DNA of 23,460 bases from JAEUIG01 sp046349775 (GCA_046349775.1 JAXMBS010000081.1:1-23460), one strand, 5' to 3'. Counted from the stretch's first letter, positions 9,897 through 17,643 are shown. Translations and numbers: made by a program. Notes: a model not told the origin generated them from the letters alone.

Positions 9897-9960
9897 GACT
9901 AGCCGCGCCCGTCAGGAAGCGGTCGGGCCAGGTGTCGCTCCCTTACGGTCGCGGCTAGTC
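9897..9960. repeat. Long imperfect palindrome between the MFS and SDR genes
   Basis: Arms GACTAGCCGCG (9897-9907) and CGCGGCTAGTC (9950-9960) are exact inverted copies. The pairing continues inward with 11 of 13 positions (CCGTCAGGAAGCG against CCGTAAGGGAGCG), leaving a loop of about 14 bases. It covers the end of the MFS gene and stops six bases before the SDR start. It has the look of a dispersed intergenic repeat. Confidence 0.75.
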
Positions 9961-11315
9961 TCGTTGTCGGCTTCTGTCCACAGGCGCGGTTCAGGCATGC
10001 GGAACGTTAGCACGCCGCCCAGGGCAATCACAGCGCTGATGGCACCGAACGTCCACTGGTACGGGAACACATCCACCAGCCAGCCGACAATGGGACTGAG
10101 CACGAATGGCACAGCCAGGCAGACCGTCATCGTGCTCAGGTACAACGAATGCCGCGACTCATCCGCCAGCTCGAGGACGTAGTTCTGGATCGTGCGTATG
10201 GTCAGCGGACACAACCCGAGCAGCGCGAACGTGAGTGCATACAGCGTGCGGCTGTGCTCCCCGCTACGGCTGGCGAGCCAGAGTGCAACCAGCGGCGTGA
10301 ACGCGGAGAGAAACACGGCGATCCGCACGGCGAGCCGGTTGCCGCGACGGTCCGCGATCCTGCCCAGCAGCGGGCTGAAGACCCCGAGGCTCAGGTTCTG
10401 GGCGACGACCCAGGGCAGCAGGTCGGCATTCGTCGCTCCGAGTTTTTCGCGTCCGAGCCACTGGTAATGCGGGAACAGCAGCAGGGCGGAGATGAAGCAC
10501 ATCGACACCCAGCCGGCGCTGCGGAATCCGGCGTCGGAGCGGAACAGCCGCCAGGCATCCACAAACTGTTGCCAGATCGCCGTGCGGGAGCCGACCTGCG
10601 GCGGGTCAGCCGGTTCACGCGCCAGCAGCAGGGCGAGTCCCCCCACAAGATACATCCCGCCGTTGAACAGGAAGATCGGCGCGTAGCCGGCGTTGTTGGG
10701 CATCCGCAGCCAACCGGGGAGCAGCCAGATCGCCGCAACCACGGCGCTGACCGAGCCGATCAAGCCCGACACCCCCATCAGGTGGCCGCGCCGCACCGCC
10801 CGGATCAACTTCCCCTGCGCCGTTCCAAATGCCTGCTGATTCAGTCCGTTCAGGGCAAAGAAGAGGAAGTACAGCACCAGGAACAGCGGCGGCAGCCACG
10901 GTTGACGCTGATCGGTGAGTGCCGCCCAGATGGTTCCCAGCGCGAGGAACGGAACGGCCATCAGCAGCGTGATCCACAGCAGCATGCGCGTCTTGGATTG
11001 CGAGCGCTGAATGTTCTCGGCGAGACACAGCGGCGGCAGACTCTGCCCCACGCGGTTGAGAACCGGCAACAGGCCGCGCACCCATCCGGCCCCGGCGATG
11101 GCGTCGACGAAGTCCGGCATAATCACCGTCTCCGTCTTGAAGATCCAGCCGATCCGCAGCAGCACCTGAAACGCCGACAGGACGAACAGATTGCGCGGCT
11201 CGGCGTCGTCGATCGCGAGGCGGCGTTCGTGTTCTTGCACGGCAGCGGCGGCGAGACTGGGATCGATGCCCGGGCAGGTAACCGTCACTGCAGTGTCTGA
11301 CGTCTTGTCCTGCAT
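9912..11315 (-). CDS. Major facilitator superfamily (MFS) transporter
   Basis: A 467-residue membrane protein with about twelve hydrophobic segments, including LLWITLLMAVPFLALGTIWAAL, LFLVLYFLFFALNGLNQQAFG and GLIGSVSAVVAAIWLLPGW. The loop GRIADRRGNRLAVR matches the MFS signature between helices (G-x-x-x-D-R-x-G-x-R). It presumably moves a small solute by secondary transport across the inner membrane; the substrate is not predictable. The start is placed at ATG 11315 (MQDKTSDTAV). The frame is open back to 11414, but that extension is simply the translation of an intergenic hairpin repeat (11341-11423). The last 16 or so residues (ETSRDRKGATPGPTAS) are encoded inside the palindrome at 9897-9960, so the natural C-terminus was probably altered by the repeat. 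It is first in the likely MFS-SDR-APC operon, 20 bases before the SDR gene. Confidence 0.85.
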   Translation of the reverse strand: MQDKTSDTAVTVTCPGIDPSLAAAAVQEHERRLAIDDAEPRNLFVLSAFQVLLRIGWIFKTETVIMPDFVDAIAGAGWVRGLLPVLNRVGQSLPPLCLAENIQRSQSKTRMLLWITLLMAVPFLALGTIWAALTDQRQPWLPPLFLVLYFLFFALNGLNQQAFGTAQGKLIRAVRRGHLMGVSGLIGSVSAVVAAIWLLPGWLRMPNNAGYAPIFLFNGGMYLVGGLALLLAREPADPPQVGSRTAIWQQFVDAWRLFRSDAGFRSAGWVSMCFISALLLFPHYQWLGREKLGATNADLLPWVVAQNLSLGVFSPLLGRIADRRGNRLAVRIAVFLSAFTPLVALWLASRSGEHSRTLYALTFALLGLCPLTIRTIQNYVLELADESRHSLYLSTMTVCLAVPFVLSPIVGWLVDVFPYQWTFGAISAVIALGGVLTFRMPEPRLWTEADNETSRDRKGATPGPTAS

Positions 11316-11340
11316 TGCACGTCGTGCTGGTAACGATTCA

Positions 11341-11423
11341 ATTGCCACCGAGATCACCGAGTGCACCGAGATGAAGAAGTATTCAATTGTCTTCTCGGCG
11401 ACCTCTGTGGCCACGGTGGCAAA
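11341..11423. repeat. Hairpin repeat element, copy A
   Basis: Left arm 11341-11378 and right arm about 11391-11423 are imperfect inverted copies, both starting from TTGCCACCG and built from a CACCGAG-like unit about every 10 bases. It lies in the divergent gap between the MFS and Cys-rich genes. Three relatives lie at 14471, 21519 and 22710. Confidence 0.75.
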
Positions 11424-11586
11424 CCCTTGTAGTTGCGACCTTCGGCCGCGCTCGCAGTCACTTGCTTTCCGATTGCGGCCTGCCGAAGATAGGGTCTGCT
11501 GCAGAATTCGAGAAGTCGCACGGACGTGAGACTGAGATCGCCATCACTGTCGATGGCGCAGCGCCCGGTTGTCCGCTGGATCGTCG

Positions 11587-12171
11587 ATGTCCGCCTTCCG
11601 TGCCACACGTGGCCTGTTTCATGCGACGGTTTCCGCCGTGCGCCGACGGGTTCGCATTTCGCGCCGCTGCATCGCCGCCGGCGTACTGCTGAGCTATCTT
11701 GCCGGGATGATCGGTCTGCCGATGCCGCTGGCAGCCGCCCGGGGCATTGTGCTCGCTCGGACGGGACACAATTGCTGCTGCCCGAGTGCGAGCGTGCTGG
11801 CCGGAACGTGCTGTTGCCGTCAAGGCGGGCTGACAAGGTCTTGCTGTGCAGGCAAAGCGTCCGAAGCGCCGGTCGCGGTCGTCGTGCGGGACACGCCGAA
11901 GACCGATCCGGTTCGCAGTTGCTGTCAGTCGAAGAAACCCGCCAAACCGCGATCGGAACGCGAACAGCCGCGCAACAACGAGCTGCAGTTCAGCGTGTGC
12001 CCGTGCGGATCGGCCGGTCCCGATGCGAGCCTGATTTGTGCCGATCCGCGTCTGCCGATGACTTCAAACTGGCTGCCGGCGGAATCGGGTCCCGCCGGCC
12101 GGGTGCACATCGAATCTGCTTCTGCTCCGAGCGGCACGCTTGAGCCGCAAACGCCGCCGCCACGCGCGTAG
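11587..12171 (+). CDS. Cys-rich exported or membrane-anchored protein, function unknown
   Basis: About 194 residues from ATG 11587 (MSAFRATRGLF); an in-frame TTG at 11569 is also possible. Neither has a clear ribosome binding site. A basic stretch (VRRRVRISRR) is followed by a hydrophobic segment (CIAAGVLLSYLAGMIGLPMPLA), typical of a signal peptide or membrane anchor. The mature part has cysteine clusters: CCC, then CCC again, SCC, SCC and CPC. Such clusters suggest metal (copper, zinc or similar) binding or disulfides in the cell envelope, but no named family is recognised. The tail is rich in Pro and Ala. The following genes, both frame-broken, are a DUF1559 prepilin-like protein and a DUF4198 protein that itself ends in CPCC. 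No frameshift is seen here, unlike those neighbours. Confidence 0.65.
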   Translation: MSAFRATRGLFHATVSAVRRRVRISRRCIAAGVLLSYLAGMIGLPMPLAAARGIVLARTGHNCCCPSASVLAGTCCCRQGGLTRSCCAGKASEAPVAVVVRDTPKTDPVRSCCQSKKPAKPRSEREQPRNNELQFSVCPCGSAGPDASLICADPRLPMTSNWLPAESGPAGRVHIESASAPSGTLEPQTPPPRA

Positions 12172-12415
12172 GTCACGCTCTACGTGACATTTCACGCGTG
12201 GATTCTGTCGGGTGATGCGCAACGCCCGTGACGCTTATCGCTTGTAGAGCTGGGTCTGGACCCGGCATTGAAAAGCGTCTTTTCTCAACCGAACATTGGT
12301 TCGAATTGGCGGACTCATTCAAGCTGCGTCTTGACCCAGCCTACATGTGCCCGCCGTCCCTCTTAAAACCTGAACGCGCTTCCGCATACCGGCGCGTAAA
12401 TTCAGACATTTTCAG

Positions 12416-13456
12416 ATGGAACTCACCTACTCCGCCGGCCAGTGGCCCGCGGCTTTTACTGATTGAACTCCTCGTCGTGATCGCGATCATCGCGATCCTG
12501 ATCGCCCTGCTGCTTCCCGCAGTCCAGCAGGCCCGCGAAGCGGCGAAGCGCACCAGTGCCGCAACAATCTCAAGCAGTTCGGCCTGGCAATTCACAATTA
12601 CGAATCGTCGCACAGCAGTTTTCCTCCCGGCCGCGTCAGCTTTCCGATGGTCTTCTCCGCCCATGCCGCCGTCCTGCCGTACATGGACGGCGCGCGATCC
12701 TATTACCCAACCTGATCGACTTCAACGGCGCCCGACGTTGCCGAGCCCCCGGTGGCGGCGTACTCCCAGAATGTCGTCGCCGCGATGACGGTGATCCCGT
12801 TCTACCTGTGTCCGAGCGATTTCGCTCGAGTCGATGGAAACAGCGCTACGCACCGACCAACTACGTCGTCTGCGCCCGGCAGCGGGGCATCCACTCGGTC
12901 GCGCTTTTACCTCCGGAAGGGGACGGCGTGATGTACGACGTCAAATTCGGTGTCGTCAAATTTCGCGATGTGGTCGACGGCATGTCGAACACCATCGCCG
13001 CGAGCGAGCAGGTACTGGGGATGGGCTACAGCGGGGAGCGGGTCGTCGGCCCGCGCCGGCGGTCCCGGGTTCGACGCCGCCTGTCAAACCCAGGGAGCAG
13101 GTGCTGAACCTGCAGGGGGACAGAATGATGCGGCACGGCCGGCAGCGACTGCAGTCCTCAGCCTGTGTGGTCGGCGCGTCGGGCTGGTGGAAAAGGGACA
13201 CGCGGGCGCAGGTGGACAGACGGACACTACGGCGACACGCTCTACAACCACGGCCTGACTCCCAATTCCCTCACGTTCGATTGCGGTAACACCAGCGGGA
13301 ATTCAGGGCTGACGGCGGCCCGGAGTCGGCACAGCGGCGGCGTAGTGGCGTAGCTTGTGCGACGGCAGCGTGCGGTTCGTCAGTGAGAACATCGACGTGG
13401 CGGTTTGGCGTTCGTTGGCGACGCGGCTGGGAGGCGAGGTCGTCGGCGATTATTGA
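12416..13456 (+). pseudogene. DUF1559 prepilin-like protein, frame-disrupted
   Basis: The DUF1559 family is greatly expanded in Planctomycetota; its members carry a type IV prepilin N-terminus and a C-terminal H-x-DG-type motif. Both ends are readable here: LIELLVVIAIIAILIALLLP and AVQQAREAAKRT from about 12460, and CDGSVRFVSENIDVAVW with GGEVVGDY before the stop at 13454-13456. Middle pieces lie in other frames: NNLKQFGLAIHNYESSHSSF (12560-12620), LIDFNGA (12712-12732), PTNYVVCA (12855-12880), and GVMYDVKFGVVKFRDVVDG with MSNTIAASEQVLGMGYSGE (12929-13040). Breaks sit near 12455, 12553 (CACCAGTGC where CACCCAGTGC is expected), 12707, and at several later points. The start is uncertain: ATG 12416 is not in frame with the helix, and the frame reading LLRRPVARGF has no ATG nearby. 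Intact, it would be a surface or periplasmic pseudopilin of about 340 residues. Confidence 0.8.
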
Positions 13457-13499
13457 TGGAGGGCCAAGGGGCCAGGGCTGAGGGCCATGGGGAATTCCT

Positions 13500-13546
13500 C
13501 TCTCCCCGTGAGACGTGCCGATGGCACGGAATTCAGTCGGGGAGAG
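13500..13546. repeat. Intergenic mosaic palindrome
   Basis: Outer arms CTCTCCCCG (13500-13508) and CGGGGAGAG (13538-13546) are exact inverted copies. They enclose an inner hairpin CGTGCC-gat-GGCACG (13514-13528). A GGAATTC occurs at 13491 and again at 13528. It lies between the DUF1559 and DUF4198 genes. Confidence 0.6.
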
Positions 13547-13569
13547 GGTCGGGGTGAGGGGGTAAGGAA

Positions 13570-13605
13570 TTGTCATTTGTCATTGCTCAATAGTCGTTTG
13601 TCATT
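13570..13605. repeat. Short TTGTCATT repeats
   Basis: TTGTCATT occurs at 13570-13577, 13577-13584 and 13598-13605, with a related TAGTCGTT in between. It is AT-rich compared with its surroundings and sits just before the DUF4198 gene. Probably a simple-sequence intergenic repeat. Confidence 0.5.
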
Positions 13606-13660
13606 GAAGAAAGACGTTGCTCGTCACTCTCCAATCTCGCCTCTCAACGCTCCGCTCAAC

Positions 13661-14451
13661 ATGCCACGCATTCTCCGAGACCGCACTCGCTCTCCTCGTC
13701 GTCTCCGCTGCCGCCCGCGCGCGCGACGCACAAGCAAGCAGCACCGTCTGATCCGCACCGGCGACGCCGTGTATGTCGACCTGCGGCTCGGCAATCACGG
13801 CAACGAGCACCGCGATTTCAAGCTGGCCAGCAAGATCACGCTCGACAAGGCCACACTCGAAGTCATCGCCCGGACGACAGCCGAGGTCGATCTGAAGCCG
13901 GAGCTGGTCGACGTCGGCTACACCGAAGGAAGGCTACTGGACCGGCAAGTTCGTCGCCGTACAGCCGGGCCTTTACACCGCCGCTCACGCTGGATTCGGT
14001 CGTCAATCACAGCGTCCCGTGCGATCGATCAAAACGCCCAAAGTCTGCTTCGTCGTCAGCCCGACGCTCACGATCAGCATCCGCGCGGGCTCATCCAGCT
14101 TCGACAAGCCGTACGGGCCACGCCCTGGAGATCGTCGGAGAAGAACCCGGTCGCGCCCCATGGGGCCGGGACAAAATCAACGTGCCGGGTGCTGCTGAAA
14201 GGTAAGCCGCTCGCAGATGCGCGTGTCATTCGTGCCGCAGTCCGACACGCTCACCGAAGGTTTCGATGACCGCTACGAGCGTAAGACCGACGGCGAAGGG
14301 CGTGCGTCGTTTACTCCCAAGACGGGCGACCGGTTCCTGATCGTGACATCACCGCGGCAGGCCAGGAGAACAGCGAAATTGCGACTGGCCTGTTCACTCG
14401 GCGACGCTGACGGTTCTCGTGCCGGAAGTGTGTCCGTGTTGCACGGAGTAG
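13661..14451 (+). pseudogene. DUF4198-domain protein, frame-disrupted
   Basis: Read across frames, this is a DUF4198 protein, a secreted or periplasmic beta-rich family related to the periplasmic part of nickel/cobalt uptake systems. A signal-peptide-like ETALALLVVSAAARA is seen around 13690-13735. Then come IRTGDAVYVDLRLGNHGNEH and RDFKLASKITL (13752-13850), DLKPELVDVGYT (13890-13925), YWTGKFVAVQPGLYTAAH (about 13933-13990), SIKTPKVCFVVSPTL (about 14025-14070), LLKGKPLADARVSFVPQSDTL (about 14193-14255), ERKTDGEGRASFTPKTGDR (14277-14335), and LTVLVPEVCPCCTE before TAG at 14449-14451. At least five frame changes are needed. The start is tentative: ATG 13661 begins the open frame but is not in frame with the signal-peptide reading. 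The CPCC ending could bind metal. It follows the DUF1559 gene on the same strand. Confidence 0.72.
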
Positions 14452-14470
14452 AGCAGACCGTCACGCTATT

Positions 14471-14625
14471 TGTCAGGCAGGCCACTAGTCCCGACTCGCG
14501 AGCGAACGCATGCAAATCGCGAAGATTCACCACTGAGCGCACGGAGATCACTGAGAAGAGATCATTGGCACAGCACTCTCCGTGTTCTCAGTGCTCTCCG
14601 CGGTGAATTTCCAAGCTGCCTGACA
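14471..14625. repeat. Hairpin repeat element, copy B, with terminal inverted repeats
   Basis: Core arms 14521-14557 and about 14575-14612 are imperfect inverted copies made of ATTCACC and CACNGAG-like units. The core is bracketed by an exact 10-base inverted repeat, TGTCAGGCAG (14471-14480) and CTGCCTGACA (14616-14625). The flanks resemble those of copy D (shared GCCACTAG on the left, CCTGACA on the right). It sits between the DUF4198 gene and the end of the converging aldolase gene. Confidence 0.8.
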
Positions 14626-14644
14626 GAAATTGATGGTCCCACCA

Positions 14645-15688
14645 CTACACGAGTCCGCGGCGCTTGAGTTCGGCCATCACCGCTTGCGTAATCCGGCCGA
14701 CTTCGTCGCCCGATCCGCCGCCGAATCCGCCGGTGCCCATCGTCGGGCCGCGCGGTGGGCAGCCTTGCACCGGCTGATCGGTGAAGCCGTGCTCGGACAG
14801 CATGCACTGCAGCGTGTTGCTCAGCATGCTGATGTCGCTGAGCTGCTTGTCCGACATCGGTTGACGGCCGAAGCCCATCTTGAATCCGCGCAGCTTGACG
14901 GCCGCGCGGAAGCCTTCGGGAAACTCCGCCTGGTACAGCATCGCGTCGAACAGCGTGACCAGGTCGTACTGCAGCTTGCGGGCTTCATCGAGCCGGCCTG
15001 AGGTCGTCAGGTCGTACAGCTTGCGAGTGAGTTCCGGCACCACGCCGCTGGAGGCGTTCGTTCCACCGTCGCAGCCGACGAGCAGCAGCGGCATGAGGGC
15101 GGCGTCCCAGCCGGTCAGGAACGCAAAGTCCGGCCGGTTCGGGCGGACGGCGGCGATCATCCGGATCATGTGCGGGATGTCGCCGGACGAGTCCTTGATG
15201 GCGACGATTTTCGGAAAGTCGTCGGCCAGCCGCCGAACGGTCGGCACGTCAATCGGACTGGCGAACATCGGGATGTTGTACAGCGTGACGTCGATCGGTG
15301 TGTTCCGCCCGATTTCCGCGAAGTACTCGTACACCGAGGCCGGGCCAAGCTTGTAATAGAACGGCGCCACGATCGCGACGGCCCGCACGCCGAGGCCGTG
15401 GTAGTACTCGCAGGCGCGGATCGTCTCGCGGACATTCGCTTCGGCGGCCCCGGCGAGGATCGGCACGCGGCCGCGGGCTTCGTCGGCGATGATCGCCGTG
15501 ATCCGCCGCCGCTCTTCCGGAGTGAACCGTGTGAACTCGCCGGTCGACCCATTCGGATACAGTCCGTGCACCCCGCGTTCGATCAGCCAGCTGATGTACC
15601 GGCGCGTCTCCGCCTCGTTGATGTTCCCGGCGTCGTCATAGGCGACGAGGTTGGGCGTGAAGATTCCCTGCAGGCGCTGAGCGGACAT
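14645..15688 (-). CDS. DapA/NanA-family aldolase (dihydrodipicolinate synthase family)
   Basis: A 347-residue TIM-barrel class I aldolase. The family signature GSTGE is at 47-51, the catalytic Tyr is Tyr137 (LYNIPMF), and the Schiff-base lysine is Lys165 (IVAIKDSSGD). Members include dihydrodipicolinate synthase, N-acetylneuraminate lyase, and several keto-acid and sugar-acid aldolases or dehydratases. True DapA has about 295 residues; this protein adds a C-terminal tail from about residue 302, containing a Gly-rich linker (GTGGFGGGSG) and a short final helix (ITQAVMAELKRRG). The true substrate is therefore uncertain and lysine synthesis should not be assumed. The start is ATG 15688; no strong ribosome binding site was seen. 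It is a single gene with a 360-base gap upstream, and its end faces repeat copy B. Confidence 0.88.
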   Translation of the reverse strand: MSAQRLQGIFTPNLVAYDDAGNINEAETRRYISWLIERGVHGLYPNGSTGEFTRFTPEERRRITAIIADEARGRVPILAGAAEANVRETIRACEYYHGLGVRAVAIVAPFYYKLGPASVYEYFAEIGRNTPIDVTLYNIPMFASPIDVPTVRRLADDFPKIVAIKDSSGDIPHMIRMIAAVRPNRPDFAFLTGWDAALMPLLLVGCDGGTNASSGVVPELTRKLYDLTTSGRLDEARKLQYDLVTLFDAMLYQAEFPEGFRAAVKLRGFKMGFGRQPMSDKQLSDISMLSNTLQCMLSEHGFTDQPVQGCPPRGPTMGTGGFGGGSGDEVGRITQAVMAELKRRGLV

Positions 15689-16049
15689 AACCGGCGATGA
15701 GTCGAAGGGGTGGCGAGCAGCGCGGCATCAGCCCGCTGATCTAATGTTGCTTTTCGGAAACATAGCCCACAGTGGCGACCGCGCGACAGTCCTCCGCTGT
15801 GATTTCTCAAGTTTCGCGCGCTGAGTCAGGGAGTATCGCACGTCCGCAACCACTGCCAGTGAAACAGGTTGCAGTGACATGGCTTCCGGCCAATGGGCCA
15901 GGTTCGGGGAGCAACCGCAGAGCCCTCGTTCTGGCGACAAACTCGTTGACCGCGGTCGCGCACCACCGTTACGGTCGGTATATCCGGCAAAATCGTCGCG
16001 ATCGTTACAACCCGACTCACGGCCGCGCAGCGCGGACAAGGAACACGAC
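15689..16049. other. 360-base divergent intergenic region without a gene
   Basis: It separates the minus-strand aldolase gene from the plus-strand pilin-like gene and should hold promoters for both. I see a TTGACC at 15946 and a TATATC at 15979, but 27 bases apart, too far for one promoter. There is a perfect palindrome GACCGCGGTC (15948-15957) and a small inverted repeat ACCGT-t-ACGGT (15966-15976), either of which could be an operator. No convincing coding frame or RNA structure was seen. Confidence 0.4.
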
Positions 16050-16610
16050 ATGAAACTGCTCCACGACCTCTGGCACGACGAATCAGGCTCCATCATCTCC
16101 GCCGAACTGGTGCTGCTCGGTACGCTGGGAGTCGTCGGCGTGGGTGTCGGCGCAGCGGCGGTTGGGCATTCGGTCGAAGCCGAGCTGGACGAGGTCGCGC
16201 TGTCGATCCGCAGTGCGAATCAGAGCTACCGGGTGAACGGCTTCCACGGCTGCGGCGCGTGGACGGCTGGTTCCGGCTTCCGGCAGCAGCCGGTCAAGAA
16301 GTCGCGAGCGGAGCTGCGGAGAATGATCGAGCGCGAACGCGCGGCTGCGGAAGAACGGTTGGACGATGACGCCCGCCGCTTCGACGATCGCGATGACCGG
16401 ATGCTCGACGAGCGGCGGCCGCGCGAGGACGAGCGCCGTCAGGAGCGACGTGAGCGGATGCGCGAACGGGAGTCGGAACGGCGGGAGCGCGACGCGGAAG
16501 ATCGCTGGGATGGTGACGACGTCCGCCCCCGTCGTGAACGCGAGGAGCGCGACGTCGAGCCGCGCAGCGACGAACAAAACCGCCGCGAATCGTTCGACGA
16601 GCAGACTTGA
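16050..16610 (+). CDS. Flp/class III pilin-like membrane protein with Arg/Glu-rich tail
   Basis: A 186-residue protein. The N-terminus (residues 10-38) is DESGSIISAELVLLGTLGVV followed by GVGVGAAA: a short charged leader, a Gly13 and a Glu19 at the start of a hydrophobic helix, similar to Flp-type (class III) pilins cleaved by a TadV-like prepilin peptidase. The usual Glu is at +5; here it is at +6 if cleavage follows Gly13. A short conserved-looking segment, LDEVALSIRSANQSYRVNGF (46-65), follows. From about residue 84 to the end the sequence is dominated by Arg, Glu and Asp and probably forms a long charged helix or coiled coil. ATG 16050 is chosen because AAGGA lies about 8 bases before it; the frame is open further left, without such a site. 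No tad/flp assembly genes are in the window. It ends nine bases before the end of argC on the other strand. Confidence 0.7.
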   Translation: MKLLHDLWHDESGSIISAELVLLGTLGVVGVGVGAAAVGHSVEAELDEVALSIRSANQSYRVNGFHGCGAWTAGSGFRQQPVKKSRAELRRMIERERAAAEERLDDDARRFDDRDDRMLDERRPREDERRQERRERMRERESERRERDAEDRWDGDDVRPRREREERDVEPRSDEQNRRESFDEQT

Positions 16611-16619
16611 ACCGACGGC

Positions 16620-17630
16620 TCAGACGATCAACGCCGTCGTCTCGTCGAAGCCGCTCATCAGGTTGAAGTTCTGCACGGCCACGCCGGCGGCCCCTTTGAC
16701 GAGGTTGTCCAGCACCGCCAGCACCAGCACCTTGCCGCGCACGACGCGGACGGTCGCGTCGAAATAGTTCGTGCCGCTGACGTCTTTCGTCTTCGGCAGG
16801 TGTTCGACAATCCGGACGAACGGCTTGCCGGCGTAGTAGGCTCGCATGGCCGCCAGCAGCTCGGCCTGAGTTGCGCTGCCGGTCGGCGTGGCGTACATCG
16901 TCGCCAGGATGCCGCGGTCCATCGGCACCAGGTGCGGCGTGAAGATCACTTCGACTTTCTTGCCGCTGGCCTGTGACAGCACCTGTTCGATCTCCGGCGT
17001 GTGCCGGTGATTGCCGACCCCGTAGGCGCTGATGCTCTCGTTGCACTCGGCGTACAGGAAGTTCAGCTTTGGCGCGCGTCCCGCTCCGGAGACGCCGCTC
17101 TTGGCATCGATGATGATACCAGTCGGCTCGACAAACCCGCCCGCCAGCAGTGGCGCGAGGCCGAGGATCGCGGTGCTCGTATAGCAGCCGGGGTTGGAGA
17201 TCAGCGATTGTCCCGGGATGCGGCTACCGAACAGTTCCGGCAGGCCATAGACCGTGCGTCCGAGCCGCGTGGGATCGGTATGGACATGGCCGTACCATTG
17301 TTCGTACACGGCCGGGTCGTTGAGCCGGTAGTCGGCCGACAGGTCGATCACTTTCATGCCGGCCGCCAGCAGCTTGGGGATCGACTCCATGCTGGCAACA
17401 TGCGGCAGGCAGCAGAAGCAGACATCAGCCCGCGCGCCGAGCTGCTCGGCCGAGAGGTTCTCGAGCTTCAGGTTGAGGCGGCCGTACAACGACGGATGCA
17501 CGTCGGAAACGTGCGCCGTCTCCGTGCGACTGGTGACCGCCGTCACCTGCACCTGCGGATGCCGCAGGAGGATGCGGAGCAGTTCCAGCGCGGTGTAGCC
17601 GGTGGCTCCCTGAATGGCGACGCGGATCAT
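16620..17630 (-). CDS. argC: N-acetyl-gamma-glutamyl-phosphate reductase
   Basis: A 336-residue enzyme that reduces N-acetylglutamyl phosphate to the semialdehyde with NADPH, the third step of arginine synthesis, in the cytoplasm. Visible motifs are the cofactor-binding GATGYTA (8-14), the active-site cysteine in SNPGCYTS (Cys149), and NHRHTPEI with the conserved His residues (207-213). Length and order match the usual ArgC of about 310-350 residues. The start is ATG 17630 because the fold begins there (MIRVAIQGATG). The frame is open up to 17711, but the extra 27 residues are translated from a repeat region. No other arginine gene is nearby, which is common when arg genes are scattered. The leader holds tandem TGGTCGTC repeats and a perfect hairpin (17679-17701) that could affect expression. 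Confidence 0.95.
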   Translation of the reverse strand: MIRVAIQGATGYTALELLRILLRHPQVQVTAVTSRTETAHVSDVHPSLYGRLNLKLENLSAEQLGARADVCFCCLPHVASMESIPKLLAAGMKVIDLSADYRLNDPAVYEQWYGHVHTDPTRLGRTVYGLPELFGSRIPGQSLISNPGCYTSTAILGLAPLLAGGFVEPTGIIIDAKSGVSGAGRAPKLNFLYAECNESISAYGVGNHRHTPEIEQVLSQASGKKVEVIFTPHLVPMDRGILATMYATPTGSATQAELLAAMRAYYAGKPFVRIVEHLPKTKDVSGTNYFDATVRVVRGKVLVLAVLDNLVKGAAGVAVQNFNLMSGFDETTALIV

Positions 17631-17643
17631 GGAAAGTGGTATC

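Noticed and set aside
10149..11300. A 383-codon plus-strand open frame inside the MFS gene
   Set aside because: Antisense to clear membrane helices and rich in Arg, Gln and His, as expected for reverse reading of hydrophobic codons.
11316..11414. N-terminal extension of the MFS protein to 11414
   Set aside because: The added residues are translated from hairpin repeat copy A and do not look like a transporter N-terminus.
12285..12320. A GGTTCGAATT stretch resembling a tRNA T-arm
   Set aside because: The flanking bases do not form the T stem, and no acceptor, D or anticodon arms can be placed around it.
14645..15688. Naming the aldolase dapA
   Set aside because: The family is functionally diverse, the protein is longer than DapA, and no lysine genes are nearby.
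15946..15984. TTGACC and TATATC before the pilin-like gene as a promoter
   Set aside because: The spacing is 27 bases, too long for a sigma70 promoter; kept only as a remark on the intergenic region.
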